From NCBI RefSeq assembly GCF_016107655.1, contig NZ_JABASX010000008.1:124001-188000 (forward strand): 64,000 nucleotides of DNA. The letters run 5' to 3'. Positions 18,337-27,344 of the stretch are shown here, in pieces. This stretch comes from Brevibacterium antiquum. Lineage in GTDB: Bacteria; Actinomycetota; Actinomycetes; Actinomycetales; Brevibacteriaceae. Below the pieces are notes generated by a model. The model did no database searches. It was not told the DNA's origin and was given only the letters and a program-made list of their open reading frames with translations. Positions within the stretch are counted from its first letter, which is position 1, and every line of letters starts with the position of its first letter. Made by a program: the position numbers and the translations under genes.

Positions 18337-19014
18337 TCAGCGCTCCGCCCGAGCCATCATTCGTCGCATCCACCAGCGCCCGACGAGGTAGAGGGCGAGA
18401 CCGCCGCCGATGCTCAACCGGCCAGGAAGTCCTGAGAACAGTTCAACGGGTTGGACGCCGATGAGCAGCCCGAGACCGACCCCGATCAACGGCAGCCAGC
18501 TGAGGACTCGGACTGTCGCTCGAGGCCCGGCCATCGCTATGCGTCTCTCCCGATCAGCATCGAGGGCGCTGCGCTGTGCCGTGGCATAGCGGAGAATCAT
18601 GTCGGCCGCGGGTGCACCGGAACGCTCCGACACGGTCCACACCGACGACATGCCGGCGAAGACTTCGGCGGCTGCAGGTGGCAGTGCTGCGCCCCTGGTG
18701 GCAATGGCTCGTCCGGGTTCCTCGCCCAAGGAGATCGCACGAGAGATCGGTGCCAATTGTGCGTTCTGCCGACTCAGGGTCGCCATCACTGCCTGCGGAG
18801 TCATTCCCACCTTGAGCAGGTGCGCACAGTTCTCCACCGCCGAGATGGCCCACAGCTTGTCCTGTTCGGGATCTTCTTTGGTCGATCGTCCACCTCCGCG
18901 GGAGTCGTCCCTGTCCGGGCGTGTGCGGAGCAGATCCTGCAGTCGCGATGCCGGGTCAAGCGGTGCGCTGAGGATGATGCTCACAGCAACTAGCACGGCG
19001 ATGGCGGTGAGCAT
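18337..19014 (-). CDS. tadB: TadB-like pilus inner-membrane platform protein
   Basis: A 225-residue GspF-domain protein with an N-terminal helix ([14 protein letters not shown]), a cytosolic domain with [18 protein letters not shown] and [17 protein letters not shown], and C-terminal helices ([28 protein letters not shown]). ATG overlaps the tadA stop by one base (TGATG), so translation is coupled. A much longer open frame upstream of 19014 lies antisense-register within tadA and has no family resemblance. Confidence 0.85.
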   Translation of the reverse strand: MLTAIAVLVAVSIILSAPLDPASRLQDLLRTRPDRDDSRGGGRSTKEDPEQDKLWAISAVENCAHLLKVGMTPQAVMATLSRQNAQLAPISRAISLGEEPGRAIATRGAALPPAAAEVFAGMSSVWTVSERSGAPAADMILRYATAQRSALDADRERRIAMAGPRATVRVLSWLPLIGVGLGLLIGVQPVELFSGLPGRLSIGGGLALYLVGRWWMRRMMARAER

Positions 19015-20183
19015 CAGGCAGCCTTCTGCTCGAGCACTGCTTCGAATCGGCTCAGGGCTCGACGGTTGAAGGTGCCCTCGGACAGTGGGGACGGTCGGCC
19101 CCAGACGGGTTCCATTGTCACCCCGCTGCTGCTCTCCCGAGTGGGAATGGCCAGTTCTGTGATTCCTCGGTCGGCTCCGATCCGGCGCAGGTGGATGACG
19201 AGGTCGATTGCCGTTGAGAACTGTGAGAACACGGCCTGTGGACTCATGTTCGCCAATGCACCCAGCGCTGCCAGGCGGCTGGGAACGGCTTCGGCTGTGT
19301 TCGCGTGGATCGTGGCGCTGCCGCCCTCGTGGCCGGTATTCAGCGCGGTGAGCATGTCCCTCACCTCCGCGCCTCGGCACTCTCCGACGACGAGGCGGTC
19401 GGGCCGCATCCGCAGGGCGTTTCGAACGAGGTCCGTCAGCGTCACTTCACCGCCGCCCTCGACATTGGCCTGACGCGCGGCGAGCTGGACCACGTGGGAG
19501 TGTCCGACGATGAGTTCTCGAGAGTCCTCGACGATGACGATGCGGTGCTCTGTATCGACAAGACCCAGAAGCGCGCCGAGGAGGACCGTCTTTCCGGTTC
19601 CGGTGCCGCCGGAGATGAGGATGTTGGCTCGGGATCGGACCGCCGAGATGAGAAGTTCGTGCACTTCTTCGGGGATGAATCCGCCGGTGAGCAACTGGTC
19701 GAAGGTGAAGCCGGCATGCCGGGGAACTCGGAAGGAGATCGTCGTGTGATCACCCGAGATCGGTGGCACAATCGCGTTCATACGTACCCCGTCGGGCAGC
19801 CTGACATCGACGAACGGACTCGAATCATCGAGACGGCGGCCGCCCAGAGCCGCCAAGCGCACAGCCAATGACCGCACTTCGTCCTCAGAACCCAAGGACA
19901 GGTCGAGAAGGTGGGGTCCCGTTCCGGTGTCGGCGAAGATCTCACGTGGTCCGTTGACGAACACATCGGTGGTGTCAGCGACTTCGAGCACTGATTGGAG
20001 GGGACCTGCTCCGGAGAGCTGCGCGGACAGTCGGTTCACGAGTTCGAGGAGGGCGCTGGAACCGAGCACCCGCCCGGTGCGTTGAACCGCCTCGGCGACG
20101 GCAGCTGTGGTCACCGGCCCCGGATTGTCGAGCAGGGTCTTGCGGACCTCTGCCACAAGTGAGGCGTCGAGCCATTCGCTCAT
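19014..20183 (-). CDS. tadA: TadA-family secretion ATPase (helicase/secretion neighbourhood ATPase)
   Basis: Hexameric ATPase that powers pilus assembly. Walker A is [17 protein letters not shown], with the upstream Asp box ([14 protein letters not shown]), Walker [18 protein letters not shown] and His box [14 protein letters not shown]. Length of 389 residues is usual for the actinobacterial subfamily. ATG 20183 overlaps the cpaE-like stop by 4 bases and has GGGGGAGTGG upstream; a start 9 bases earlier is less good. All catalytic motifs are intact, so the ATPase should be functional. Confidence 0.93.
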   Translation of the reverse strand: MSEWLDASLVAEVRKTLLDNPGPVTTAAVAEAVQRTGRVLGSSALLELVNRLSAQLSGAGPLQSVLEVADTTDVFVNGPREIFADTGTGPHLLDLSLGSEDEVRSLAVRLAALGGRRLDDSSPFVDVRLPDGVRMNAIVPPISGDHTTISFRVPRHAGFTFDQLLTGGFIPEEVHELLISAVRSRANILISGGTGTGKTVLLGALLGLVDTEHRIVIVEDSRELIVGHSHVVQLAARQANVEGGGEVTLTDLVRNALRMRPDRLVVGECRGAEVRDMLTALNTGHEGGSATIHANTAEAVPSRLAALGALANMSPQAVFSQFSTAIDLVIHLRRIGADRGITELAIPTRESSSGVTMEPVWGRPSPLSEGTFNRRALSRFEAVLEQKAA

Positions 20184-21187
20184 TCCACCCACTCCCCCAG
20201 AAGCCGGTCGACGAGTTTGCCCAGTCGTGCCCCGCCGGGGATGCCCTCGCCCCGGTCGACAGCGGCGGACAGGCCACGATCGTCACGGATGCTGCCGGCG
20301 AGGTCGAGTCCGATGGAATCGGCGAGGAGCTCGGAGTCAAGACCTCCGGCACCGGTGTCGCGAACGACAAGACGGACGTCGGGATGGGATTGGGACAGGC
20401 GTTTGGCGACTTGAGATGCTGCGACTGCGGACCGGACCCGTGCCGGGGAGACGAGCAGGACGTGATGGCAGCGGCGCGTCCACTGTGGTGGGGCGTGGCG
20501 AGGCAAGTCGACGATGACGAGTTCGAACGCCTGTCCGGCGGCCGCCAGGAAGTCGTCGAATACGTCCGGGTCGAGGTCAAGGATGTCGTCGCGGCCCCAC
20601 GACAGGATGGCCAAGCCCTCGTGTCGGGGCAGCGCCTGACTCAGCGTCGAGGGCCGAAGCTGTCCCCGTGATGCACTGAGATCGGCCCAGCGTGGGCCCG
20701 GAACCTGTTCGGCCCCGAGCACCAGATCGAGTCCACCGCCCAGCGGATCAGCGTCGACGAGGACCGTGCTCACATCCGGTCCGGCACGGCGGGCAAGAGC
20801 ACAGGCAAGCACCGAGGCGCCCGCTCCTCCGCACCCGGCGACGACGCCGACAGTGACGCCGGGGGCCACAGGCGGTTCGACGGCTGCGATCATGCGTCCA
20901 CTCAGCCACTCCGCGGCGGAGGGCAGAACCGCCAACTGTTCGACGCCGAGGTGGGCCGCACGCTTCCACGCCGAGCTGGGTTCGTCCCCGTCGAGGACGA
21001 CGAGGATGCGGTCCGCATGGTCCGTGGCCGGAGCCTCGCGAACATCCTCGCCGAGGAGAATGAGAGAGGCGTTCTGCCAGCCGCCCGAGTCCGGAGGCAG
21101 GACCTTGAGCGAAATGCCGATGCTTTCGGCGACTCGTGCGCATTCGTCGGTGATGGCGCCGAGGTCGGTGATGAGTGCTACCTGCAT
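20180..21187 (-). CDS. CpaE-like P-loop protein of the Tad cluster (Ssd-type)
   Basis: MinD/ParA-fold protein of about 335 residues, with a receiver-like N-terminal region and a deviant Walker A (VAGCGGAGASVLACALA) that lacks the signature lysines, as is known in actinobacterial CpaE-like proteins. TVLVDADPLGGGLDLVLG is the switch region. Mycobacterial homologues (Ssd) affect septation and stress responses; in Tad systems CpaE helps to localise the pilus. ATG 21187 starts the conserved QVALIT strand, though its ribosome binding site is weak. First gene of the operon. Confidence 0.86.
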   Translation of the reverse strand: MQVALITDLGAITDECARVAESIGISLKVLPPDSGGWQNASLILLGEDVREAPATDHADRILVVLDGDEPSSAWKRAAHLGVEQLAVLPSAAEWLSGRMIAAVEPPVAPGVTVGVVAGCGGAGASVLACALARRAGPDVSTVLVDADPLGGGLDLVLGAEQVPGPRWADLSASRGQLRPSTLSQALPRHEGLAILSWGRDDILDLDPDVFDDFLAAAGQAFELVIVDLPRHAPPQWTRRCHHVLLVSPARVRSAVAASQVAKRLSQSHPDVRLVVRDTGAGGLDSELLADSIGLDLAGSIRDDRGLSAAVDRGEGIPGGARLGKLVDRLLGEWVE

Positions 21188-21253
21188 GGTGACAGCGTGG
21201 ACCCGCAGTATGCCCTGAGGACAGGTACACACTGTGGGTTGTGGACAAAAGAC

Positions 21254-21300
21254 AGATGGGGCGGCTCCTGTGCACTCAAGTCACAGGAGCCGCCCCATCT
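21254..21300 (-). terminator. Perfect 19-bp hairpin terminator
   Basis: Arms 21254-21272 (AGATGGGGCGGCTCCTGTG) and 21282-21300 match perfectly across a 9-base loop. On the minus strand the stem is followed by GTCTTTTGTCC. It would stop transcription from the large membrane-protein gene before the Tad operon. Confidence 0.8.
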
Positions 21301-21377
21301 CGGTCGGTTTGAGCATCTCGCACGGTCAGAGCCCTCACGGGCACAGTCTCACAGTGTCTGCCCAGGTGGTCAGACGA

Positions 21378-21414
21378 CGTGTGCTCGGACCGTTGTCCAC
21401 AGCCCGAGCACACG
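21378..21414 (-). terminator. 11-bp hairpin whose loop carries a DnaA-box sequence
   Basis: Arms 21378-21388 (CGTGTGCTCGG) and 21404-21414 pair perfectly; the 15-base loop contains TTGTCCACA. It begins 17 bases past the stop of the 985-residue gene on the minus strand. Either a first terminator or a protein-binding palindrome. Confidence 0.5.
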
Positions 21415-21431
21415 AGTCGACCGTTGAGGTC

Positions 21432-24389
21432 TCAGCCGCGCTGGACACCTTCGGTGTTGCGCAGGAGTCCTTCGCGACCATCCGAATCACGAACCTTGAA
21501 CCACGAACCGTTGTCCTCTAGACCGAGGAACCAGTCTCCGGGGTAGATCGTGAACACCGGCATTCCGGTGGTCGCGTCCACGGCTTCGCGCGGTTCGGGA
21601 ACGGCGAACCAGAACGCCCGAATCACGTTCTGGCCAGCACCCTGATCGGACGCGTCCTGGTCGGCATCGTTCTGGTTCTCACCCGAACGGTCCTCGCGAT
21701 CGTCCAGGCTGGTGCCCGGCTGAACTGCGCTTTGGGCGACAGTTTCCTCTTCGTCGATCGCGAAGGAGTTCGACGAGGCGGTCGCTGCTCCGAACTGTGG
21801 AGCCGAAGGCGCGTTCTCGGCGTTGTCTCCGCCGCGCCCGCTCGCCTCTCCTGTGTCCGAGCCGTTGCCGCCATGTCGGTTGCTGCCATAGCCAGCCACC
21901 GGCACGTACTGCGTCGGTTCGTCAGCTTCCGGGTGGGTGGTACGTTCCGGAGCCGATTCCGCGGCACCAGTCGCACCTGTTGCGGCAGCAGCACCAGCAG
22001 CACCAGTCGCGGGGGAACCGCTGACGACGGTGGCATTCTCGTCAGAAGCCCCGGTGTGTGGCCTGTCGGCGCCGGCCGCGCTTCCACGGTCCTCATCGGC
22101 GGTCGTGCTTCTCTCGCTGCGTCGGGCATTCGCCGAAGCGGTTGAGTCAGCTGATTCGCCCGAGACGGCTGAAGCGGTTGAGGTGGTTGAGTCAACTGAG
22201 GTGGTTGAGTCGCTTGAGCCGTCTTCCGGCTTCAGCGCAACCCCTTCGGAGGCACGAACGTTGGTGTCCGATTCGTGAGCGTTGACCTTCGAGGCAAGCG
22301 AGCTGCTCTCCGCGGGAGAAGTGGAGTCGTCGTCGGTCAGTGGTGAGGAATCAGTCTGCGTCGACGTCACCGCCGCACCTGAAGTGGTTCCGGCCTTGTT
22401 TCCCCGGTCGCTGACCGATTGACGAGCGGCGCCTTCGGTGCGGTCGGGGCCACCTTCTGAACGCTCGTCCCGTCCATCGGCCCGTCCCTCAACTGTTTCG
22501 GATTCTCCATGCGAATTGGGAGCGGCATGGCGTCCGCGACGACGTTCTGATTCCGACTTCGACTCAGATTCTGAGCTCGCTGAGGCTACTCCGGCAACTG
22601 CGGCACCGACTCCGATTGCGCCCGCGCCTGCGACGGCAGCGGTCGTGCCCGCTCCCGACGAATCGTGGTCAGCACTGCCTGACTTCGACTCGGTGGTGCC
22701 CCGGCTGTCCTCGCCGGAGCCACTCGCATCACGGGAGTCGCCTCCGTCATTCGAACCGCTGGTGCTTGAGCCCTCGGCAGGCACGGGAGCTTGAACTGCT
22801 GTTTCGCCGTCGTTGCTCCACGGCGATTCCTCACGCTGAGCGCCGAAGCCGAACGTCTGCGTCGGTTCGCTCTGCGTGTGCTGGGGGTCCTGTGAGTCTT
22901 GGGCGCCCAGGTAGGTCTGGCCCGACCCTGTGCTCTGAAACGCCTGGTCTGCCGAGTCATCGGCTGCCGCTGCAGAATCGAAAGACGACTCCTGCGCCTG
23001 CTGCTCCGGCGGAGCATATGGGCTTCCCTGTTCGGCTCCGATAGGCTGACCGAACTGGTCCTGCCCATCGGGCTGACCGAACTGGTCCCGCCCAACAGGC
23101 TGGCCATTCTGTTCTGGCGCAGCGAACTGACCGGCTGCTGCCGACTGTGCGGGCGCAGCGAATTGCCCCGACTGTCCTGGCTGGTTTGGCTGTCCGTACT
23201 GTCCTGGCTGGCCGAACTGGTCCACTCCACCTGGCTGGCCTGCGCCAGTCTGCTGACCTGGGCCGCCGAACTGGCTCTGTCCGCCGAACTGACCCGGTCC
23301 ACTTTGCTGACCTGGATGTAGGGGTGCTCCTGGCTGACCCTGCGAACCGATCGGTCCATTGGACTGACCACCGTAGGGTGCACCGAATCCGCCCGGGCCG
23401 TTGTGGGCGTCTGGCACGTTCGCCACAGGAGCTGGATGCGGTGCGCGCTTACTCACGGGGCGTGCCTTCGGATGTGCGGCAACATCATCGCGAACCGCGA
23501 ATTCCTTGCTGAAGAAGGGAAGCATGGTGAATACGCCCGCGAAGAAGGCAATCAGAGCTGCGAAGAAGGCAAGATACGCACCGACGTGCCAGTACTGGAC
23601 CGACGTCAGCAGGTGAACGAAGGCGAAGGTGAACGCAGCGCCGGACAGAACCGAGATCGCCTGATCAAGGCTGAGTGAACCGACCTTGAGCCCACCGTTG
23701 CCGAATTTGCTGACGAAGACTGCCGCCACAATCAACCAGATTCCGAACACGTCGAATGTCAAGGTGCCCATAGCGTCGATGGTCCAATGCCACAGCGACA
23801 CCGATACGAACCCATCGCCCTTGAACGGCACGAAGAGGACAACTAATGAGAGGAGTCCTGCAAAGAGCAGGAACAGATCGCGCAAGGTCAGCGGCCCGAG
23901 GAGGCCCGGGCCGGTGCGCGGACTCTTCTGGGCTGCTGGACCTGCGGAACCGAACTGACCCGGCGCTGACCCCTGCAGGCCTGGAGCGGAACCATAGGGA
24001 CCAGGTGCCGAACCATAGGGTCCTGGGCCTCCCGAGCCGTAAGGGCCTGGACCAGTGTTCTGCGGACCTGGAGCTGGGCCCGAACCGTATGGGCCCGGCG
24101 CCGGTGCCGAACCATAGGGACCGGGACCCGAGTTCTGCGGACCTGGACCCGAACCATAGGGACCGGGCCCTCCCGAACCATAGGGACCTGGTCCTCCCGA
24201 GCCGACAGTTCCGCCGCCGTATCCGCCGGGTCCGGAGGACTGAGGATCAGGTCCTGCACCGTAGGCAGGTCCTGATCCATATGCCGGCCCTTGGCCGAAC
24301 TGTGGTTGGCTGTTCGGGCCGGGGTTCTGCGCGTGCGGATCATGCCACTGCTGTGGTCCCGATCCAGTGGGGTGCTGCGGCGAACTCAT
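21432..24389 (-). CDS. Large low-complexity membrane protein (N-terminal Gly-Pro-Tyr repeats, 4 TM helices, disordered linker, C-terminal SH3-like domain)
   Basis: 985 residues. About 15-150 are repeats of PGPYGSGP type; about 170-300 hold four hydrophobic helices (LRDLFLLFAGLLSLVVLFVP; DVFGIWLIVAAVFVS; VLSGAAFTFAFVHLL; LAFFAALIAFFAGVFTMLPFF). About 330-510 is Gln/Gly/Pro-rich with FGQPGQYGQP-like repeats, about 510-920 Ser/Thr/Asp/Glu-rich, and the last 60 residues form a compact basic-acidic domain (VFTIYPGDWFLGLEDNGSWF) resembling an SH3-like fold. PTQYVPV in the linker is a candidate phospho-Thr/FHA motif. No enzyme motif is visible. The ATG at 24389 has only a weak ribosome binding site. 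Function unknown; a cell-envelope or condensate-forming scaffold role is only a guess. Codon use is as for its neighbours. Confidence 0.75.
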   Translation of the reverse strand: MSSPQHPTGSGPQQWHDPHAQNPGPNSQPQFGQGPAYGSGPAYGAGPDPQSSGPGGYGGGTVGSGGPGPYGSGGPGPYGSGPGPQNSGPGPYGSAPAPGPYGSGPAPGPQNTGPGPYGSGGPGPYGSAPGPYGSAPGLQGSAPGQFGSAGPAAQKSPRTGPGLLGPLTLRDLFLLFAGLLSLVVLFVPFKGDGFVSVSLWHWTIDAMGTLTFDVFGIWLIVAAVFVSKFGNGGLKVGSLSLDQAISVLSGAAFTFAFVHLLTSVQYWHVGAYLAFFAALIAFFAGVFTMLPFFSKEFAVRDDVAAHPKARPVSKRAPHPAPVANVPDAHNGPGGFGAPYGGQSNGPIGSQGQPGAPLHPGQQSGPGQFGGQSQFGGPGQQTGAGQPGGVDQFGQPGQYGQPNQPGQSGQFAAPAQSAAAGQFAAPEQNGQPVGRDQFGQPDGQDQFGQPIGAEQGSPYAPPEQQAQESSFDSAAAADDSADQAFQSTGSGQTYLGAQDSQDPQHTQSEPTQTFGFGAQREESPWSNDGETAVQAPVPAEGSSTSGSNDGGDSRDASGSGEDSRGTTESKSGSADHDSSGAGTTAAVAGAGAIGVGAAVAGVASASSESESKSESERRRGRHAAPNSHGESETVEGRADGRDERSEGGPDRTEGAARQSVSDRGNKAGTTSGAAVTSTQTDSSPLTDDDSTSPAESSSLASKVNAHESDTNVRASEGVALKPEDGSSDSTTSVDSTTSTASAVSGESADSTASANARRSERSTTADEDRGSAAGADRPHTGASDENATVVSGSPATGAAGAAAATGATGAAESAPERTTHPEADEPTQYVPVAGYGSNRHGGNGSDTGEASGRGGDNAENAPSAPQFGAATASSNSFAIDEEETVAQSAVQPGTSLDDREDRSGENQNDADQDASDQGAGQNVIRAFWFAVPEPREAVDATTGMPVFTIYPGDWFLGLEDNGSWFKVRDSDGREGLLRNTEGVQRG

Positions 24390-24715
24390 CGATTACTCCA
24401 GTCGCTCTTGGGGACAGGGTCGTCAAACTCCATGTTTCTGTCTAGTTTCCATCCTGACAGACTCCTCCCCCATCCTTGCAGAACAGGACCCCCTGCGCAC
24501 TCCTTCTCTGCCGCCGGTCCGATGCCGGTGAATCTCTGGGTACGTCTCCCCCGCGTACCACTCGGTGCCCAGAGTGTGTCCTATAGCACAGCCTCTGAGT
24601 GATTGCTACCCCCGGACACCACCGTTCATCGAACGGACGCCGGTGCCTCTGGGCCCCACCTCGGGTATACAGTGCAACTAGAATTTTCGATCCATCAAAG
24701 AAGCCGGAGGGAAAA
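24390..24715. promoter_or_regulatory. Divergent control region between the 985-residue gene and acs
   Basis: A 326-base spacer with no supportable gene. It holds a CRP/GlxR-like site at 24575-24590 and a short perfect inverted repeat CCGTTC-ATC-GAACGG at 24622-24636. TATACA (24666-24671) and TAGAAT (24680-24685) are candidate -10 elements for acs. Some short frames cross it but none has a convincing start or family resemblance. Confidence 0.55.
24575..24590. promoter_or_regulatory. Candidate CRP/GlxR binding site upstream of acs
   Basis: TGTGTCCTATAGCACA fits the GlxR/CRP consensus TGTGANNTANNTCACA at 12 of the 14 defining and palindromic positions that can be compared (A5 and T12 differ). 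It lies about 125 bases before the acs ATG. The window encodes a CRP-family regulator at 32185. Confidence 0.5.
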
Positions 24716-26650
24716 ATGACCGACAGCACAGCAGAATCCGAAACCTTTACCCCACCTGAAGCGTTCGTTGCTGCCGCCAATGTCAAGGCCGACGAATACG
24801 AGCGGGCCGATGCCGACTACCTGAGCTTCTGGGCCGAGCAGTCTCGTGACCTCGTCGACTGGAATGAGGACTTCGGCGAAGTACTCGACTGGACCAACCC
24901 GCCATTCGCGAAGTGGTTCATCGGCGGCAAAATCAACGTGGCCTACAACTGCCTCGATCGCCATGTCATCGCCGGCAACGGTGATCGCGTTGCCATCAAC
25001 TTCGAAGGCGAACCCGGCGACTCCCGTTCCTTCACCTACGCGGAGCTGCTCGCCGAAGTGTCCAAGGCAGCCAACACCCTCACCGATCTCGGGGTCAAAG
25101 CCGGAGATCGTGTGGCCATCTACCTGCCCATGATCCCCGAAGCGATGATCTCCATGTTGGCCTGCGCCCGCCTCGGCGCCGCCCATTCAGTGGTCTTCGG
25201 CGGCTTCTCCGCCGATGCGCTGCGCTCACGCATCATCGATGCCGAAGCACGTGTGGTCATCACCGCCGACGGCAGCTACCGTCGTGCCAAGGCCACCAGC
25301 CTCAAACCGGCCGTGGACGACGCCCTGTCACACGGTGACACTCCCGTCGAAACGGTTCTCGTGGTGCGCCGCACGGGTCAGGACGTCGAGATGGTCGACG
25401 GTCGGGACCAGTGGTGGCACGAGAGTGTGGAAACCGCGAGCTCTGTGCACGAATGCGAATTCTTCGACTCCGAGAACCCGTTGTTCATCCTCTACACCTC
25501 CGGAACCACCGGTAAGCCGAAGGGCATCCTGCACACCTCGGGCGGCTACCTCACCCAGGTTCTGTACTCGATGAAGGCCGTCTTCGACATCAAGCCCGAA
25601 TCCGATGTGTTCTGGTGCACCGCCGACGTCGGCTGGGTCACCGGACATTCCTATGTCACCTACGGGCCATTGGCAGCCGGCGCCACGCAGATCGTCTATG
25701 AGGGTACTCCTGACACGCCCCACCAGGGACGCTGGTGGGAGATCATCGAGAAGTACAAGGCAACGATCCTCTACGCCGCTCCTACGGCGATCCGCACATA
25801 CATGAAGTGGGGTGAGGAGATTCCAGCGAAATACGATCTCTCCAGCCTGCGTCTGCTCGGCAGCGTCGGCGAGCCGATCAATCCTGAGGCCTGGCGTTGG
25901 TACCACCGCGTCGTCGGCGGTGAGCGCTGCCCCATCGTCGACACCTGGTGGCAGACGGAGACAGGCGCGCACATGATCGCTCCGCTTCCCGGCGTGATGG
26001 CGACGAAGCCAGGCTCGTCACAGCGTCCTATCCCAGGCATCTCCGTCGATGTAGTCGACGATGAGGGCAACAGCCCAGCCGGTCCGGAAGGTGGGCTCCT
26101 CGTCATCCGCCAGCCATGGCCATCGATGCTGCGCGGTATCTGGAAAGATCCAGAGCGTTTCAAGGAGACCTACTGGTCACGGTTCGAGAACACCTATTTC
26201 GCGGGGGATGGCGCCCGGCGCGATGAGGACGGAGACATCTGGTTCCTCGGCCGTGTTGATGACGTGATGAACGTATCCGGGCACCGTCTGTCGACAGCCG
26301 AGATCGAGTCTTCCTTGGTTGCCCACCCCTATGTCGCCGAGGCGGCAGTGGTCGGAGCAGCGGACGATACCTCCGGTCAGGCCGTCGTTGCCTTCGTCAT
26401 CGTGGGCAACGACGTCGAAGACTCCCCAGAGATCTCCGAAGAGCTACGTCAACACGTCGGCAAGGACATCGGGCCGATCGCGAAGCCGAAGAAGGTCCAT
26501 ATCGTGTCCGAACTGCCAAAGACCCGCTCCGGCAAGATCATGCGCCGCCTGCTCAAGGACGTCGCCGAACACCGCAAGGTGGGAGACTCCTCGACCCTGG
26601 CCGACTCATCGGTCATGGACCTGATCGAAGAATCGGTGGCGAAGGACTGA
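24716..26650 (+). CDS. acs: Acetyl-CoA synthetase (AMP-forming)
   Basis: Activates acetate to acetyl-CoA by way of acetyl-AMP. The 644-residue ANL-family enzyme shows the AMP-binding loop ILYTSGTTGKPKGILHT, the VGEPINPEAWRWY and DTWWQTETGAH segments, YFAGDGARRDEDGDIWFLGR, and the C-terminal PKTRSGKIMRR, whose Lys is the catalytic and acetylation-regulated residue. W in DTWWQTETG is the residue limiting acyl-chain length in Acs. ATG 24716 follows GGAGGGAAAA. Followed by a clear terminator. Confidence 0.97.
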   Translation: MTDSTAESETFTPPEAFVAAANVKADEYERADADYLSFWAEQSRDLVDWNEDFGEVLDWTNPPFAKWFIGGKINVAYNCLDRHVIAGNGDRVAINFEGEPGDSRSFTYAELLAEVSKAANTLTDLGVKAGDRVAIYLPMIPEAMISMLACARLGAAHSVVFGGFSADALRSRIIDAEARVVITADGSYRRAKATSLKPAVDDALSHGDTPVETVLVVRRTGQDVEMVDGRDQWWHESVETASSVHECEFFDSENPLFILYTSGTTGKPKGILHTSGGYLTQVLYSMKAVFDIKPESDVFWCTADVGWVTGHSYVTYGPLAAGATQIVYEGTPDTPHQGRWWEIIEKYKATILYAAPTAIRTYMKWGEEIPAKYDLSSLRLLGSVGEPINPEAWRWYHRVVGGERCPIVDTWWQTETGAHMIAPLPGVMATKPGSSQRPIPGISVDVVDDEGNSPAGPEGGLLVIRQPWPSMLRGIWKDPERFKETYWSRFENTYFAGDGARRDEDGDIWFLGRVDDVMNVSGHRLSTAEIESSLVAHPYVAEAAVVGAADDTSGQAVVAFVIVGNDVEDSPEISEELRQHVGKDIGPIAKPKKVHIVSELPKTRSGKIMRRLLKDVAEHRKVGDSSTLADSSVMDLIEESVAKD

Positions 26651-26665
26651 CCGTGCTCTGAGACG

Positions 26666-26726
26666 AACCCGCCGGTGAGAACGGATGCTCGCAAAGAGCC
26701 GTTCCGTATTCATCTGGCGGGTTTTT
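26666..26726 (+). terminator. Terminator of acs
   Basis: The outer stem AACCCGCC (26666-26673) with GGCGGGTT (26716-26723) encloses an inner AACGG/CCGTT hairpin and is followed by a five-T run (26722-26726). Confidence 0.8.
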
Positions 26727-26817
26727 CTCGTTTTACTGGCCGCATTTCTTTGGTCACCACGCGCGTTCAGACTACTCTTAAGAAAGATTGTCCACGTTTT
26801 TGTCGATAGGAGCACTC

Positions 26818-27225
26818 ATGGCTGAGAGGTCGATCAGCGAACTGATCAAAGGCATCGGCGACGATTCCAAAGCGATCGCCGAGGAAGAAATTGCGCTGGC
26901 CAAGGCTGAGGCCACAGCCGGTGCGAAGAACTTGGGCATCGGCTCGGCACTTGCCGTCGTCGCCCTGTTCTTCCTGTTCTTGTCATCGTTCATGGTGATT
27001 TTCGCCGGGGCGGCCGCATTCCACGAGGGCCTGGGATGGCCATGGTGGGGCAGCTTCCTCATTGTCTTCGGCATCCTTGCGGTGCTCGCCATCATCCTCG
27101 TGCTGATTGCTCTGCCGTTGTTCAAGAAGGGCAACCCGGTCCCGGGTACGGCGATCGGTTCGGCCAAGTCGTTGGTCGCGTCGGTCAAGCGTGCAGTGAA
27201 GAATCCCTCCGGACCGCGATACTGA
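26818..27225 (+). CDS. Phage holin superfamily III / DUF1469-type membrane protein
   Basis: A 135-residue protein with an N-terminal amphipathic helix (ISELIKGIGDDSKAIAEEE) and two membrane helices (GSALAVVALFFLFLSSFMVI and GSFLIVFGILAVLAIILVLI), then a basic cytosolic tail. This is the actinobacterial Phage_holin_3_6/DUF1469 pattern, which despite its name is chromosomal and common near acs genes. ATG 26818 has ATAGGAG 6 bases upstream. Exact role unknown. Confidence 0.78.
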   Translation: MAERSISELIKGIGDDSKAIAEEEIALAKAEATAGAKNLGIGSALAVVALFFLFLSSFMVIFAGAAAFHEGLGWPWWGSFLIVFGILAVLAIILVLIALPLFKKGNPVPGTAIGSAKSLVASVKRAVKNPSGPRY

Positions 27226-27265
27226 CAGATCTCGTATCTGAGATCAGCAGAATAGTTCCACACTC

Positions 27266-27294
27266 GGTGGCGTCGGGCTCAGCCCGGCGCCTCC
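27266..27294. terminator. Bidirectional hairpin (copy 1 of a repeated motif)
   Basis: GGTGGCGTCGGGCT-CA-GCCCGGCGCCTCC can fold into a 13-step stem with one mismatch. It lies between two convergent genes, the holin-like and TetR genes. A close copy with a compensatory change is at 30259-30287. Confidence 0.6.
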
Positions 27295-27344
27295 GTTGCA
27301 TTCACGCCCGGGGCCAATCACCGTCGACCGCGTCACCACTGGTC

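Larger units (their letters stand above)
21188..21431. promoter_or_regulatory. Spacer with two hairpins and two DnaA-box-like 9-mers
   Basis: This 244-base spacer lies upstream of the cpaE-like gene and downstream of the 985-residue gene. It contains two exact TTGTCCACA 9-mers, at 21240-21248 (minus) and 21393-21401 (plus), identical to the Streptomyces-type DnaA box, plus two strong hairpins described separately. No dnaA or dnaN is near, so it is not the replication origin. Confidence 0.55.

Noticed and set aside
16896..18464. Long plus-strand open frame (about 520 codons) antisense to the GNAT and TadC genes
   Set aside because: It lies in the shadow of clearly conserved minus-strand genes and its product shows no family features; open antisense frames are common in GC-rich DNA.
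21233..21431. A replication origin, because of two TTGTCCACA boxes
   Set aside because: Only two boxes, no AT-rich unwinding region, and no dnaA or dnaN nearby.
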